A stretch of 11,113 nt of DNA. Source: Roseovarius sp. GTDB taxonomy: Bacteria > Pseudomonadota > Alphaproteobacteria > Rhodobacterales > Rhodobacteraceae. Below the pieces are notes generated by a model. It searched no databases and was not told the origin of the DNA. It saw only the letters and a program-made list of their open reading frames with translations. How positions within the stretch are numbered: position 1 is the stretch's first letter; each line of letters opens with the position of its first letter. The stretch lies in the NCBI GenBank assembly GCA_007125415.1, contig SLDH01000081.1:1-11113 (forward strand), given 5' to 3'. Shown one piece after another: positions 1-9,807 of this stretch. A program made the position numbers and the translations under genes.

Positions 1-44
1 ATGGAACCTTTTCAACCCGGCGCTTTTCGCCTAGATCACCGGAC

Positions 45-1409
45 ATGGTCGAGACACTCCATATCGTCGGCGGCGGGATGGCCGGGTCTGAGGCCGCTTG
101 GCAGGCCGCCCAGATGGGCGTGCCGGTCATCTTGCATGAGATGCGCCCCAGGGTGGGCACTTTCGCCCATCGCACCGGCGATCTGGCCGAGATGGTCTGC
201 TCGAACTCGTTCCGCTCCGACGATGATACGCAGAATGCCGTGGGCCTGCTGCATTGGGAAATGCGTGCCGCAGGCGGGCTGATCATGAAGATGGCCGACC
301 GGCACCGTCTGCCCGCAGGCGGCGCGCTGGCGGTGGATCGTGACCCTTTCGCACGATCGGTCACCGAAGCCCTCCGCGCCCATGACCTGATCCGCATCAG
401 CCATGAGGAAATCACGGTCCTGCCCGAACAGGGGCACTGGATCATCGCGACCGGCCCGCTCACCTCCGACGCGCTGTCATCGGCCATCGCCGCCGAGACA
501 GGCAAGGAAGCGCTCGCCTTCTTCGACGCGATCGCCCCCATCATCTACCATGACAGCATCGACATGAGTCGCGCCTGGATGCAGTCGCGCTATGACAAGG
601 GCGAGACGGAAGAAGAGCGCACCGCCTATCTCAACTGCCCGATGGATCGCGATCAGTATGAAAGCTTCATCGACGCGCTGCTCACAGCCGAGAAGACCGA
701 GTTCAAGCCCGGCGAGACAGCCAAGTATTTCGATGGCTGTCTGCCCATCGAGGTGATGGCGGAGCGCGGTCGCGAAACCCTGCGGCATGGCCCGATGAAG
801 CCGGTGGGTCTGACCAACCCGCACCAGCCCGATGTAAAACCCCATGCGGTGGTGCAGCTGCGCCGCGACAATGCGCTGGGCACGCTCTACAATATCGTGG
901 GGTTTCAGACCAAGATGAAATATGGCGCGCAGAAAGAGGTTCTGCGCATGATCCCGGGGCTGGAGAGCGCTGAATTCGCCCGGCTGGGCGGTATCCACCG
1001 CAATACCTTTCTGAACTCACCAAGCCTGCTCGATGCCGGCATGTGCCTGCGCTCGCGCCCTCATATCCGCTTTGCCGGGCAGATCACCGGGGTTGAAGGC
1101 TATGTGGAATCGGCCGCCATGGGCCTGCTTGCCGGGCGCCTTGCCGCCGCCGATATGCTCGGCCAGCCGCTGGCCCCCGTTCCGCAGGACAGCGCCATGG
1201 GCGCGCTCATCCACCACATCACCGGCGGCGCGGATGCGAAATCGTTTCAGCCCATGAATGTGAATTTCGGCCTGTTCCGCCCTGTCGATGGCCTGAAAGG
1301 CGGGCGGCGGGGGCGCTCGGACCGATATCTCGCCTATACCGCGCGGGCGAAATCCGCATGGCGCGACTGGCTCGATCACGCCAATTCGCCGCCACAGGCT
1401 GCGCAGTAG
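45..1409 (+). CDS. trmFO: Methylenetetrahydrofolate--tRNA-(uracil-5-)-methyltransferase TrmFO
   Basis: This 454-residue flavoprotein methylates U54 in the T-loop of tRNA, using methylenetetrahydrofolate as carbon donor and FAD as reductant; it acts in the cytoplasm. The FAD-binding Rossmann motif GGGMAG is at residues 9-14. The family block [14 protein letters not shown] is at about 47-60. The two cysteines that matter in the Bacillus subtilis enzyme (C53 and C226) correspond to C52 and C232 (in FDGCLPIE). The length fits the family (about 435-470). The ATG at 45 puts the Rossmann strand right at the N-terminus, as expected, though the upstream Shine-Dalgarno is weak. The next gene follows after 13 bases, so the two are probably cotranscribed. 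Family assignment is firm; substrate position is known from homologues, not from this sequence. Confidence 0.97.
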   Translation: MVETLHIVGGGMAGSEAAWQAAQMGVPVILHEMRPRVGTFAHRTGDLAEMVCSNSFRSDDDTQNAVGLLHWEMRAAGGLIMKMADRHRLPAGGALAVDRDPFARSVTEALRAHDLIRISHEEITVLPEQGHWIIATGPLTSDALSSAIAAETGKEALAFFDAIAPIIYHDSIDMSRAWMQSRYDKGETEEERTAYLNCPMDRDQYESFIDALLTAEKTEFKPGETAKYFDGCLPIEVMAERGRETLRHGPMKPVGLTNPHQPDVKPHAVVQLRRDNALGTLYNIVGFQTKMKYGAQKEVLRMIPGLESAEFARLGGIHRNTFLNSPSLLDAGMCLRSRPHIRFAGQITGVEGYVESAAMGLLAGRLAAADMLGQPLAPVPQDSAMGALIHHITGGADAKSFQPMNVNFGLFRPVDGLKGGRRGRSDRYLAYTARAKSAWRDWLDHANSPPQAAQ

Positions 1410-1422
1410 AGGGGCCCTGGCG

Positions 1423-2037
1423 ATGGCAGACCGCTTTCTCGATCATATCTATCAGAATGCCAGGCCCGAGGAAGCCGACGCGCTCTATGATGCCTGGGCC
1501 GACACCTACGAGGCCGAACTGGCCGAGAACGGCTATGCCACACCAGCCCGCATCGCCAGCGCCCTTGCCCGGCACTGCCCGGAGCGTGACACGCCGGTGC
1601 TCGATTTCGGTTGCGGCACGGGGCTTTCGGGCCTGGCCCTGAAGGCCGAAGGATTCACGGTGATCGACGGGATGGATCCCAGCCGTGAAATGCTGCGCCG
1701 TGCGGGCGAAAAGGAAATTTATCGCCACCTGCGGCACATCGCCATCGCCGATCCGGCCCCCATCCCGCAAGACAGCTACGCCCTGATGACCGCTGCCGGC
1801 GTGGTCGGCCCCGGTGCTGCCCCGGCTTCGACCATCGACATGCTGATCCAGACCCTGCCCCCCTCGGGCCTGCTGGCCCTCAGCCTCAACGATCAGGCGG
1901 TCAGCGAAGCTGTCTATGAAGGCACCATGCACGCCTGGATCGAAGCGGGCGCCGCCCGGCTGCGCTTCAAGGAACATGGCGCACACCTGCCCGGCAAGAA
2001 CCTCAAGTCAACCATATATCTCATTGAAAAAGCGTGA
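1423..2037 (+). CDS. Class I SAM-dependent methyltransferase, substrate unknown
   Basis: This 204-residue protein has a single Rossmann methyltransferase domain. SAM motif I is VLDFGCGTGLSG at residues 59-70, and the motif II acidic residue is D85 in IDGMDPS. The N-terminus (DALYDAWADTYEAEL, about 19-33) resembles the leader seen in small METTL27/WBSCR27-like and ubiquinone/menaquinone-type methyltransferases. No signal peptide or membrane segment is present. The ATG at 1423 has a good Shine-Dalgarno, AGAGGGG at 1408-1414, overlapping the trmFO stop codon. Its stop codon overlaps the gluQRS start (GTGA, 2034-2037), so translation of the two is probably coupled. The flanking tRNA-modification genes suggest, but do not show, an RNA substrate; a small-molecule or protein substrate is equally possible. 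Confidence 0.85.
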   Translation: MADRFLDHIYQNARPEEADALYDAWADTYEAELAENGYATPARIASALARHCPERDTPVLDFGCGTGLSGLALKAEGFTVIDGMDPSREMLRRAGEKEIYRHLRHIAIADPAPIPQDSYALMTAAGVVGPGAAPASTIDMLIQTLPPSGLLALSLNDQAVSEAVYEGTMHAWIEAGAARLRFKEHGAHLPGKNLKSTIYLIEKA

Positions 2038-2873
2038 CGTTCCGAACCCGCTTTGCCCCGTCACCCACCGGCCCGCTGCATCTGGGGCACGCCTATTCGG
2101 CAATGCTCGCGCATGACATGGCCCGCGCGGCCCATGGCATATTCCTTCTGCGGATGGATGACCTCGACCAGGCCCGCTCCCGCCCCGAATGGGCCGCGCA
2201 GATCGAGGATGATCTCACGTGGCTGGGCCTCGCCTGGCCGCACCCGGTGTTGCGACAATCGCTACGATCAACGCGCTACCGATCGGCGCTGGAGACACTC
2301 TGGGCGCGCGGCCTGCTCTTCGCCTGCAGTTGCACGCGTGCCGATATCCGCGCCGCCGCCGCCGCGCCACAGGAAGGCGCAGCGCTGCACGGGCCAGACG
2401 GACTGATCTATCCCGGCACCTGCCGACCCAAAGCGCCCGCTTCAGGCCCGCTGCCCGATGCCGTCCTGCGCCTCGACATGGCCCGCGCCGCACAAGACAT
2501 CGCGTTTACCGAAACCGGCGTCGCCCCCGCCCGCACCATCCACATCACGGCCGAAACGCTCATACGGGAAGTGGGCGACGTGGTGCTGGCCCGTCGTGAC
2601 ATGGGCGCATCCTACCATCTCGGGGTTGTTCTCGATGATGCTGATCAGCAGATCACCCATGTGATCCGGGGTGAAGATCTCTTTGCTGCCACGCAGATCC
2701 ACGTAATGCTCCAGAAGCTCCTGCACCTGCCCACCCCCACCTATCACCACCACAAGCTGATCCGGGATGAGAATGGCAAGCGCCTTGCCAAACGCGACGA
2801 CGCCCGCGCCCTCGCCACATACCGCGCCGAGGGCAAGTCCCCGCAAGACATCCGCGCCCTACTCGGATCATGA
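2034..2873 (+). CDS. gluQRS: Glutamyl-Q tRNA(Asp) synthetase
   Basis: This 279-residue paralogue of the glutamyl-tRNA synthetase catalytic core activates glutamate and attaches it to the queuosine base at position 34 of tRNA(Asp). It lacks the anticodon-binding domain, so it is much shorter than GltX. The class I signature appears as FAPSPTGPLHLGH, with HLGH at residues 16-19; the KMSKS-equivalent is KRLAKR at 249-254. The GluQ-type zinc ligands are present as C98, C100, Y126 and C130 (CSC then YPGTC). The start is a GTG inside the GTGA overlap with the methyltransferase stop; an ATG start would lose the nucleotide-binding segment. The gene converges on hisI with 29 bases between the stop codons and no clear terminator there. 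Confidence 0.95.
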   Translation: MTFRTRFAPSPTGPLHLGHAYSAMLAHDMARAAHGIFLLRMDDLDQARSRPEWAAQIEDDLTWLGLAWPHPVLRQSLRSTRYRSALETLWARGLLFACSCTRADIRAAAAAPQEGAALHGPDGLIYPGTCRPKAPASGPLPDAVLRLDMARAAQDIAFTETGVAPARTIHITAETLIREVGDVVLARRDMGASYHLGVVLDDADQQITHVIRGEDLFAATQIHVMLQKLLHLPTPTYHHHKLIRDENGKRLAKRDDARALATYRAEGKSPQDIRALLGS

Positions 2874-2902
2874 CTTCTTCTTGGTAGAAATACCCAAATC
2901 CC

Positions 2903-3265
2903 TCAGTCGGTCATGGGCGCCATGATCTCCGTTTCAGCGCCGTCCCGAATCGCGGTGAAAAAGCAACTGCGCCTTTTCGTGTGACAGGCCGGCCCGGTCT
3001 GATCGACGCGCAGGAGAATGCAATCCCGGTCGCAATCCACCCGCATCTCCACCAGTTCTTGCACATGCCCGCTCGTCTCGCCCTTGATCCAGAACGCCTC
3101 GCGCGACCGGCTCCAATAGGTCACACGACCGGTCTCCAGCGTCCGCGCCACCGCCTCGGCATTCATCCAGGCCACCATCAGCACCTCACCGCTCGTCGCG
3201 TCCTGAGCAATCGCCGGCAGCAGGCCACGCGCGTCGAAGCTGAGCGTCTCGGGGTCGAAACTCAT
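2903..3265 (-). CDS. hisI: Phosphoribosyl-AMP cyclohydrolase HisI
   Basis: This 120-residue protein catalyses the third step of histidine biosynthesis, hydrolytic opening of the purine ring of phosphoribosyl-AMP. It is the stand-alone cyclohydrolase form, without a fused HisE domain. Visible family signatures are MVAWMN (residues 30-35), TYWSRSR (49-55), the Mg-binding DCDRD (D77, D79, D81) and the zinc-associated cysteines C82, C94 and C101 in the CILL and ACHTKRRSC segments. The ATG at 3265 is chosen because AAAAGG lies about 10 bases upstream and the protein then starts MSFDPETL; the in-frame ATG at 3295 would add ten atypical residues and has its purine-rich sequence too close. Transcription diverges from the Fe-S scaffold gene. 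Confidence 0.96.
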   Translation of the reverse strand: MSFDPETLSFDARGLLPAIAQDATSGEVLMVAWMNAEAVARTLETGRVTYWSRSREAFWIKGETSGHVQELVEMRVDCDRDCILLRVDQTGPACHTKRRSCFFTAIRDGAETEIMAPMTD

Positions 3266-3278
3266 CGGGAAAAACCTT

Positions 3279-3306
3279 TTGCATCTGCACCACATGCTCC
3301 TATTTA
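3279..3306 (+). promoter_or_regulatory. Candidate sigma-70 promoter for the IscU-like gene
   Basis: A TTGCAT -35 element (3279-3284) and a TATTTA -10 element (3301-3306) are separated by 16 bases, about 40 bases before the scaffold gene's start codon. It lies in the 81-base divergent region shared with hisI. This is a by-eye match only. Confidence 0.4.
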
Positions 3307-3318
3307 TGGGAAAAGCAT

Positions 3319-3341
3319 CAGAAGGGAAACCACAGAAGGGA
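3319..3341 (+). repeat. 9-base direct repeat in the scaffold-gene leader
   Basis: CAGAAGGGA occurs at 3319-3327 and again at 3333-3341. The second copy supplies the Shine-Dalgarno AGAAGGG, five to six bases before the ATG at 3347. The first copy could be a decoy or standby ribosome site, or chance duplication. Confidence 0.4.
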
Positions 3342-3346
3342 TACCC

Positions 3347-3802
3347 ATGAGCACCGAGCCCGATCTCATCAAGCTTTACTCAGGTCAGATCCTCGCGCTC
3401 GCTGCCGACATGCCACGGGTAGAGCGGTTGGACGATCCGCACGCCTCCGTAAAGAAGCGCGCGCCGCTTTGCGGCTCCACCGTGACGGTTGACCTCAAGC
3501 TCGAAAACGGCGTCATTTCCGATTATGGCCAGGAGGTGAAGGCCTGTGCATTGGGCCAGGCCGCGGCCAGCATTGTGGGCGCGAACATCATAGGACAAAG
3601 CCCTGAGTCGGTGCGCGCGGCGCGGGATGCGCTGCAAGAGATGCTGAAATCGGATGGCCCGACACCGCCTGCCCCGTTCGCCGGGCTCGAGGTGCTGCGT
3701 CCCGCACGTGACTACAAGAACCGGCACGCCTCCATCATGCTCACGCTGGATGCGGCCGTCGAGGGGCTTGATACGGTCGCTTCGGCTTCTTCCTGCGCCT
3801 GA
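3347..3802 (+). CDS. IscU/NifU-N-like iron-sulfur cluster assembly scaffold protein
   Basis: This 151-residue protein has the NifU N-terminal/IscU fold on which Fe-S clusters are built before transfer to apoproteins. Conserved landmarks are [12 protein letters not shown] (C42), the [11 protein letters not shown] segment with the second ligand cysteine (about residue 64), and [11 protein letters not shown] near the C-terminus. In classical IscU the last segment reads HCSI; here the third cysteine is alanine. The aspartate following the first cysteine in classical IscU is serine here. These changes, as I recall, are typical of an alphaproteobacterial subfamily often found near hisI or folE. The ATG at 3347 has a clear Shine-Dalgarno; the same frame is open further upstream but that stretch is antisense to hisI and not coding. 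It could be a scaffold, or a carrier/regulatory relative with altered cluster binding. Confidence 0.9.
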   Translation: MSTEPDLIKLYSGQILALAADMPRVERLDDPHASVKKRAPLCGSTVTVDLKLENGVISDYGQEVKACALGQAAASIVGANIIGQSPESVRAARDALQEMLKSDGPTPPAPFAGLEVLRPARDYKNRHASIMLTLDAAVEGLDTVASASSCA

Positions 3803-3813
3803 GCCGTCACCGC

Positions 3814-3849
3814 AAAAAAATCCGCCGCTCATCACGGGGATGGCGGCGG
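3814..3849 (-). terminator. Rho-independent terminator (minus strand)
   Basis: A GC-rich stem pairs 3822-3829 with 3842-3849 and can extend inwards through ATC/GAT (3831-3833 with 3839-3841). On the minus strand it is followed, after one A, by a run of seven T (3820-3814). It ends leftward transcription coming from the small SOS gene and structured RNA, and prevents read-through into the convergent scaffold gene. Confidence 0.78.
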
Positions 3850-3995
3850 AAGGTGTGCTAGTTTCCAGTGGCTCTGCGGCATCGAAGGGCGGTTGAGGCA
3901 AACCCTTCCTGAGACTACGGGACAGGCAGTGTCGGTCTCACGGCATCACATCAAGGGACAGATGATGCCTGATGCGCCTTGGGTCAGAGCCGGAA
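3814..3995 (-). ncRNA. Candidate structured RNA or structured 3' UTR with a four-way junction
   Basis: Between the small membrane-peptide gene and the terminator, nearly every base can sit in a helix. Plus-strand coordinates: closing stem 3870-3876 with 3985-3991 (7 pairs), extended outward by 3863-3866 with 3992-3995; inner stem 3879-3883 with 3971-3975; then three hairpins 3884-3889/3903-3908, 3910-3915/3935-3940 (with an inner stem 3921-3924/3930-3933) and 3942-3948/3963-3969. Linkers at the junction are 0, 1, 1 and 1 bases. The T-run of the terminator fixes the minus strand as the likely sense. The RNA begins about 16 bases after the small gene's stop, so it may be its 3' UTR, a processed sRNA, or an independent transcript. 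I do not recognise the family; no covariance evidence is available from one sequence. Confidence 0.5.
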
Positions 3996-4011
3996 CGTCG
4001 CAGGCAGAAAC

Positions 4012-4134
4012 TCAGTATCCTCCAGGCAGGTAGAGGCCGATCACAAGGGCTGTCATCAATGCCACGGCCCCCAGCACATCCGGCAGCAGGGTATCGCGGG
4101 AACGGCTGGCGACGATCATGATCTGGCGCAACAT
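4012..4134 (-). CDS. Small single-pass membrane peptide, predicted SOS-regulated
   Basis: This 40-residue ORF, starting MLRQIMIVASRSRDTLLPDV, has a basic N-terminal part (R3, R11, R13) followed by a hydrophobic segment, VLGAVALMTALVIGLYLP (residues 20-37), and a short GGY tail. It is therefore predicted to be a single-pass inner-membrane protein with the N-terminus inside. The start at 4134 is chosen because AGAAGG lies nine bases upstream; an in-frame ATG at 4143 directly abuts that sequence and would add three residues. A LexA box and -10 element sit upstream, and a terminator downstream. No family is recognised. Size, topology and SOS control recall SidA and TisB, which is an analogy only. 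It lies 130 bases after recG on the same strand. Confidence 0.62.
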   Translation of the reverse strand: MLRQIMIVASRSRDTLLPDVLGAVALMTALVIGLYLPGGY

Positions 4135-4178
4135 TCTTTTCATCCTTCTGCCGAATGGCGTGTTGCTTATTTGTTCTC

Positions 4179-4184
4179 ATATTA
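4179..4184 (-). promoter_or_regulatory. Candidate -10 element of the small SOS gene
   Basis: On the minus strand this reads TAATAT, five of six matches to the sigma-70 consensus. It lies 44 bases before the chosen start codon and just downstream of the LexA box, which would cover the spacer/-35 region. No good -35 hexamer is visible. Confidence 0.5.
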
Positions 4185-4199
4185 CCTTCCATCTGTAAA

Positions 4200-4214
4200 G
4201 AACTTTATGCGAAC
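4200..4214 (-). promoter_or_regulatory. Predicted LexA (SOS) box
   Basis: On the minus strand the sequence is GTTC-GCATAAA-GTTC, an exact match to the alphaproteobacterial SOS operator GTTC-N7-GTTC. A third GTTC (4221-4224) lies six bases further upstream. The site sits 15 bases before the TAATAT -10 element, where bound LexA would block RNA polymerase. The only gene suitably placed is the small membrane peptide at 4012-4134. Confidence 0.7.
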
Positions 4215-4264
4215 AAATGAGAACAATGCGGATACATCTCTGTTTGAACTGGACTCTTTTCGGG

Positions 4265-8583
<4,319 letters not shown>

Positions 8584-9300
8584 TTAAGCGCCGATGGCCA
8601 CGCGGGCGCCGCCAAGAGCGCCGGGTTCGGGATCGCGCAGGACATAGCCCCGGCCCCAGACGGTTTCGATGTAATTCTCGCCACCTGTCGCTTCGGAGAG
8701 CTTCTTGCGCAGCTTGCAGATGAACACATCGATGATCTTCAGTTCAGGCTCGTCCATGCCGCCGTAGAGATGGTTGAGAAACATCTCTTTCGTCAGCGTC
8801 GTGCCCTTGCGCAGGCTGAGCAGTTCCAGCATCTGATATTCCTTGCCGGTCAGATGGACCGTCCTGTCCTCGACCTCCACCGTCTTGGCATCGAGATTGA
8901 CGTTGATCTTGCCGGTGCGGATGATCGATTGCGAATGCCCCTTGGAACGCCGGATGATCGCGTGGATGCGCGCGACAAGCTCTTCGCGGTGAAAGGGCTT
9001 GGTCAGATAGTCATCCGCGCCGAAGCCGAAGCCCCTGATCTTGTTATCATTGTCATCCGACCCGCTGAGGATCAGCACAGGTGTGTCGATTCGCGCCATC
9101 CGCAGTTTGCGCAGCACATCATGCCCATCCATGTCGGGCAAACCCAGATCAAGCAGGATGAGATCGTAATCGTAGAGCTTGGCAAGATCGATTCCCTCCT
9201 CCCCCAGATCCGTGGTGTAGACATTCAGATTGGCATGGGTCAGCATCAATTCGATACTTTTCGAGGTTGTTGGATCGTCTTCGACCAATAGCACGCGCAT
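8584..9300 (-). CDS. ctrA: Response regulator transcription factor CtrA
   Basis: CtrA is the OmpR/PhoB-type master regulator of cell cycle, flagellar and other genes in alphaproteobacteria. The 238-residue protein has a receiver domain (1 to about 115) with acidic pocket E7-D8-D9, phosphoacceptor D51 ([15 protein letters not shown]), S79 and K101 (LTKPF). A winged-helix DNA-binding domain follows (about 125-225), with [14 protein letters not shown] as recognition helix and [10 protein letters not shown] as wing, both CtrA signatures. The ATG at 9300 has GGAG seven bases upstream. sciP lies upstream on the same strand with a 95-base gap containing a near-consensus CtrA box, which suggests autoregulation. 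The C-terminus ends in AIGA rather than the double alanine that targets Caulobacter CtrA to ClpXP. Confidence 0.97.
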   Translation of the reverse strand: MRVLLVEDDPTTSKSIELMLTHANLNVYTTDLGEEGIDLAKLYDYDLILLDLGLPDMDGHDVLRKLRMARIDTPVLILSGSDDNDNKIRGFGFGADDYLTKPFHREELVARIHAIIRRSKGHSQSIIRTGKINVNLDAKTVEVEDRTVHLTGKEYQMLELLSLRKGTTLTKEMFLNHLYGGMDEPELKIIDVFICKLRKKLSEATGGENYIETVWGRGYVLRDPEPGALGGARVAIGA

Positions 9301-9353
9301 GGAGCTTCTCCGCTGGGACCGTTATCTCTTGCGCTTACAGTTGCGAATATTGG

Positions 9354-9368
9354 TTAACTACAGGTTAC
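9354..9368. promoter_or_regulatory. Candidate CtrA box upstream of ctrA
   Basis: TTAA-CTACAGG-TTAC matches the TTAA-N7-TTAA CtrA consensus with one mismatch. It lies 54 bases before the ctrA start codon in the sciP-ctrA gap, a fitting place for autoregulation. It is a pattern match only, but TTAA is uncommon in this GC-rich sequence. Confidence 0.5.
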
Positions 9369-9395
9369 CGGTGAAGAACATTTTGCGACTTCCCC

Positions 9396-9674
9396 TCAGG
9401 GTTGTCTATAGGTTTTGAGCGCGGTGGCCTTCAGCGCCTCTTCCCCGTGGCGGCTGACCGCGCGAACCCATTCCAGAAACTCTTCTTCGCTCAACTGATA
9501 TGTCTCCAGCGCCTCGGCCTGTGACATGAGCCCGTAAACCACCCCGCGCACCACCGCGAGCTTGCGCGAGGCCACCCAGCGGCGTGTATCGGGAGCCGGC
9601 AGATCCGCGCGCGTGAGCGTGCTGCCATCCGGCAGGGTGACCGTGCGACGCCCTTCGATCTTTCTCAGATACAT
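9396..9674 (-). CDS. sciP: DUF1153 family protein, SciP-like CtrA inhibitor
   Basis: This 92-residue helix-turn-helix protein belongs to the DUF1153 family. In Caulobacter the family member SciP binds CtrA and blocks its activation of target promoters in G1. Matching landmarks are TLPDGSTLTRADLPAPDTRRWV (in two parts, PDGSTLT near 15-21 and TRRWV at 30-34), SRKLAVVRGV (37-46), GLMSQAEALETYQLSEEEF (48-66), the W69 position and the basic tail. The ATG at 9674 is chosen because GAGGA lies nine bases upstream and the family start then aligns; an ATG at 9695 would add seven residues. It precedes ctrA on the same strand, so regulator and antagonist may share a transcript. Function here is inferred from the family. 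Confidence 0.9.
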   Translation of the reverse strand: MYLRKIEGRRTVTLPDGSTLTRADLPAPDTRRWVASRKLAVVRGVVYGLMSQAEALETYQLSEEEFLEWVRAVSRHGEEALKATALKTYRQP

Positions 9675-9675
9675 G

Positions 9676-9722
9676 GCCTGCATCCTCTTCTTCATCCGGA
9701 AATCAGGATGCTGTTTGCAGGC
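9676..9722 (-). promoter_or_regulatory. Leader hairpin covering the sciP ribosome binding site
   Basis: In the minus-strand RNA, GCATCCT (9711-9705) pairs with AGGATGC (9686-9680), and GCCT (9722-9719) pairs with AGGC (9679-9676) across a seven-base bulge. The stem contains the AGGA of the Shine-Dalgarno and ends one base before the ATG at 9674. This requires a transcript starting upstream of 9722. Confidence 0.5.
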
Positions 9723-9737
9723 TTAATGGCCGGTGAA
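9723..9737. promoter_or_regulatory. Weak candidate CtrA box in the sciP-mnmA intergenic region
   Basis: TTAA-TGGCCGG-TGAA fits TTAA-N7-TTAA with one mismatch. It lies about 50 bases upstream of sciP, which is CtrA-activated in Caulobacter. Weaker than the ctrA site. Confidence 0.35.
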
Positions 9738-9761
9738 ACATGCCGAGGAGAGTGTCTCGCA

Positions 9762-9773
9762 TTTTCGCGAAAA
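9762..9773. promoter_or_regulatory. 12-base perfect palindrome upstream of mnmA
   Basis: TTTTCGCGAAAA is a perfect palindrome 35 bases before the mnmA start codon and about five bases before a TATATC stretch (9780-9785) that could be a -10 element. The position suits an operator, but I do not recognise the binding protein. Confidence 0.4.
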
Positions 9774-9807
9774 GCGCCCTATATCAGGGGCAAGACAGGA
9801 GACATTC

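Larger units (their letters stand above)
4171..4226. repeat. 10-base inverted repeat around the SOS box
   Basis: TTGTTCTCAT at 4171-4180 is the exact reverse complement of ATGAGAACAA at 4217-4226. The arms flank the LexA box and -10 element, and each carries a GTTC/GAAC half-site. It could be an extra LexA contact or chance. Confidence 0.5.

Noticed and set aside
1219..1986. 255-codon minus-strand open frame
   Set aside because: Antisense to the 3' part of trmFO and the methyltransferase, without any protein family features.
2981..3346. N-terminal extension of the IscU-like frame
   Set aside because: This part is antisense to hisI. The ATG at 3347 has a strong Shine-Dalgarno and matches the family's N-terminus.
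3814..3995. tRNA, tmRNA, SRP RNA or 6S RNA
   Set aside because: There is no anticodon or T-arm sequence, no tag-peptide frame, no SRP GGAAGGAAGCA-type loop and no long 6S-like bubble hairpin; the cloverleaf resemblance is only topological.
3938..4192. 84-codon minus-strand ORF
   Set aside because: It covers the small SOS gene in another frame, lacks a hydrophobic or domain pattern, and its start lies inside the proposed promoter. The 40-codon frame has the better Shine-Dalgarno and a clear membrane segment.
4211..4224. Second SOS box GAAC-N6-GAAC
   Set aside because: The spacing is six, not seven, so it is treated as an extra half-site rather than a second operator.
9733..9807. GTG start adding 25 residues to MnmA
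   Set aside because: No Shine-Dalgarno; the added residues do not resemble the family, while the ATG at 9808 has AGGAG at proper spacing.
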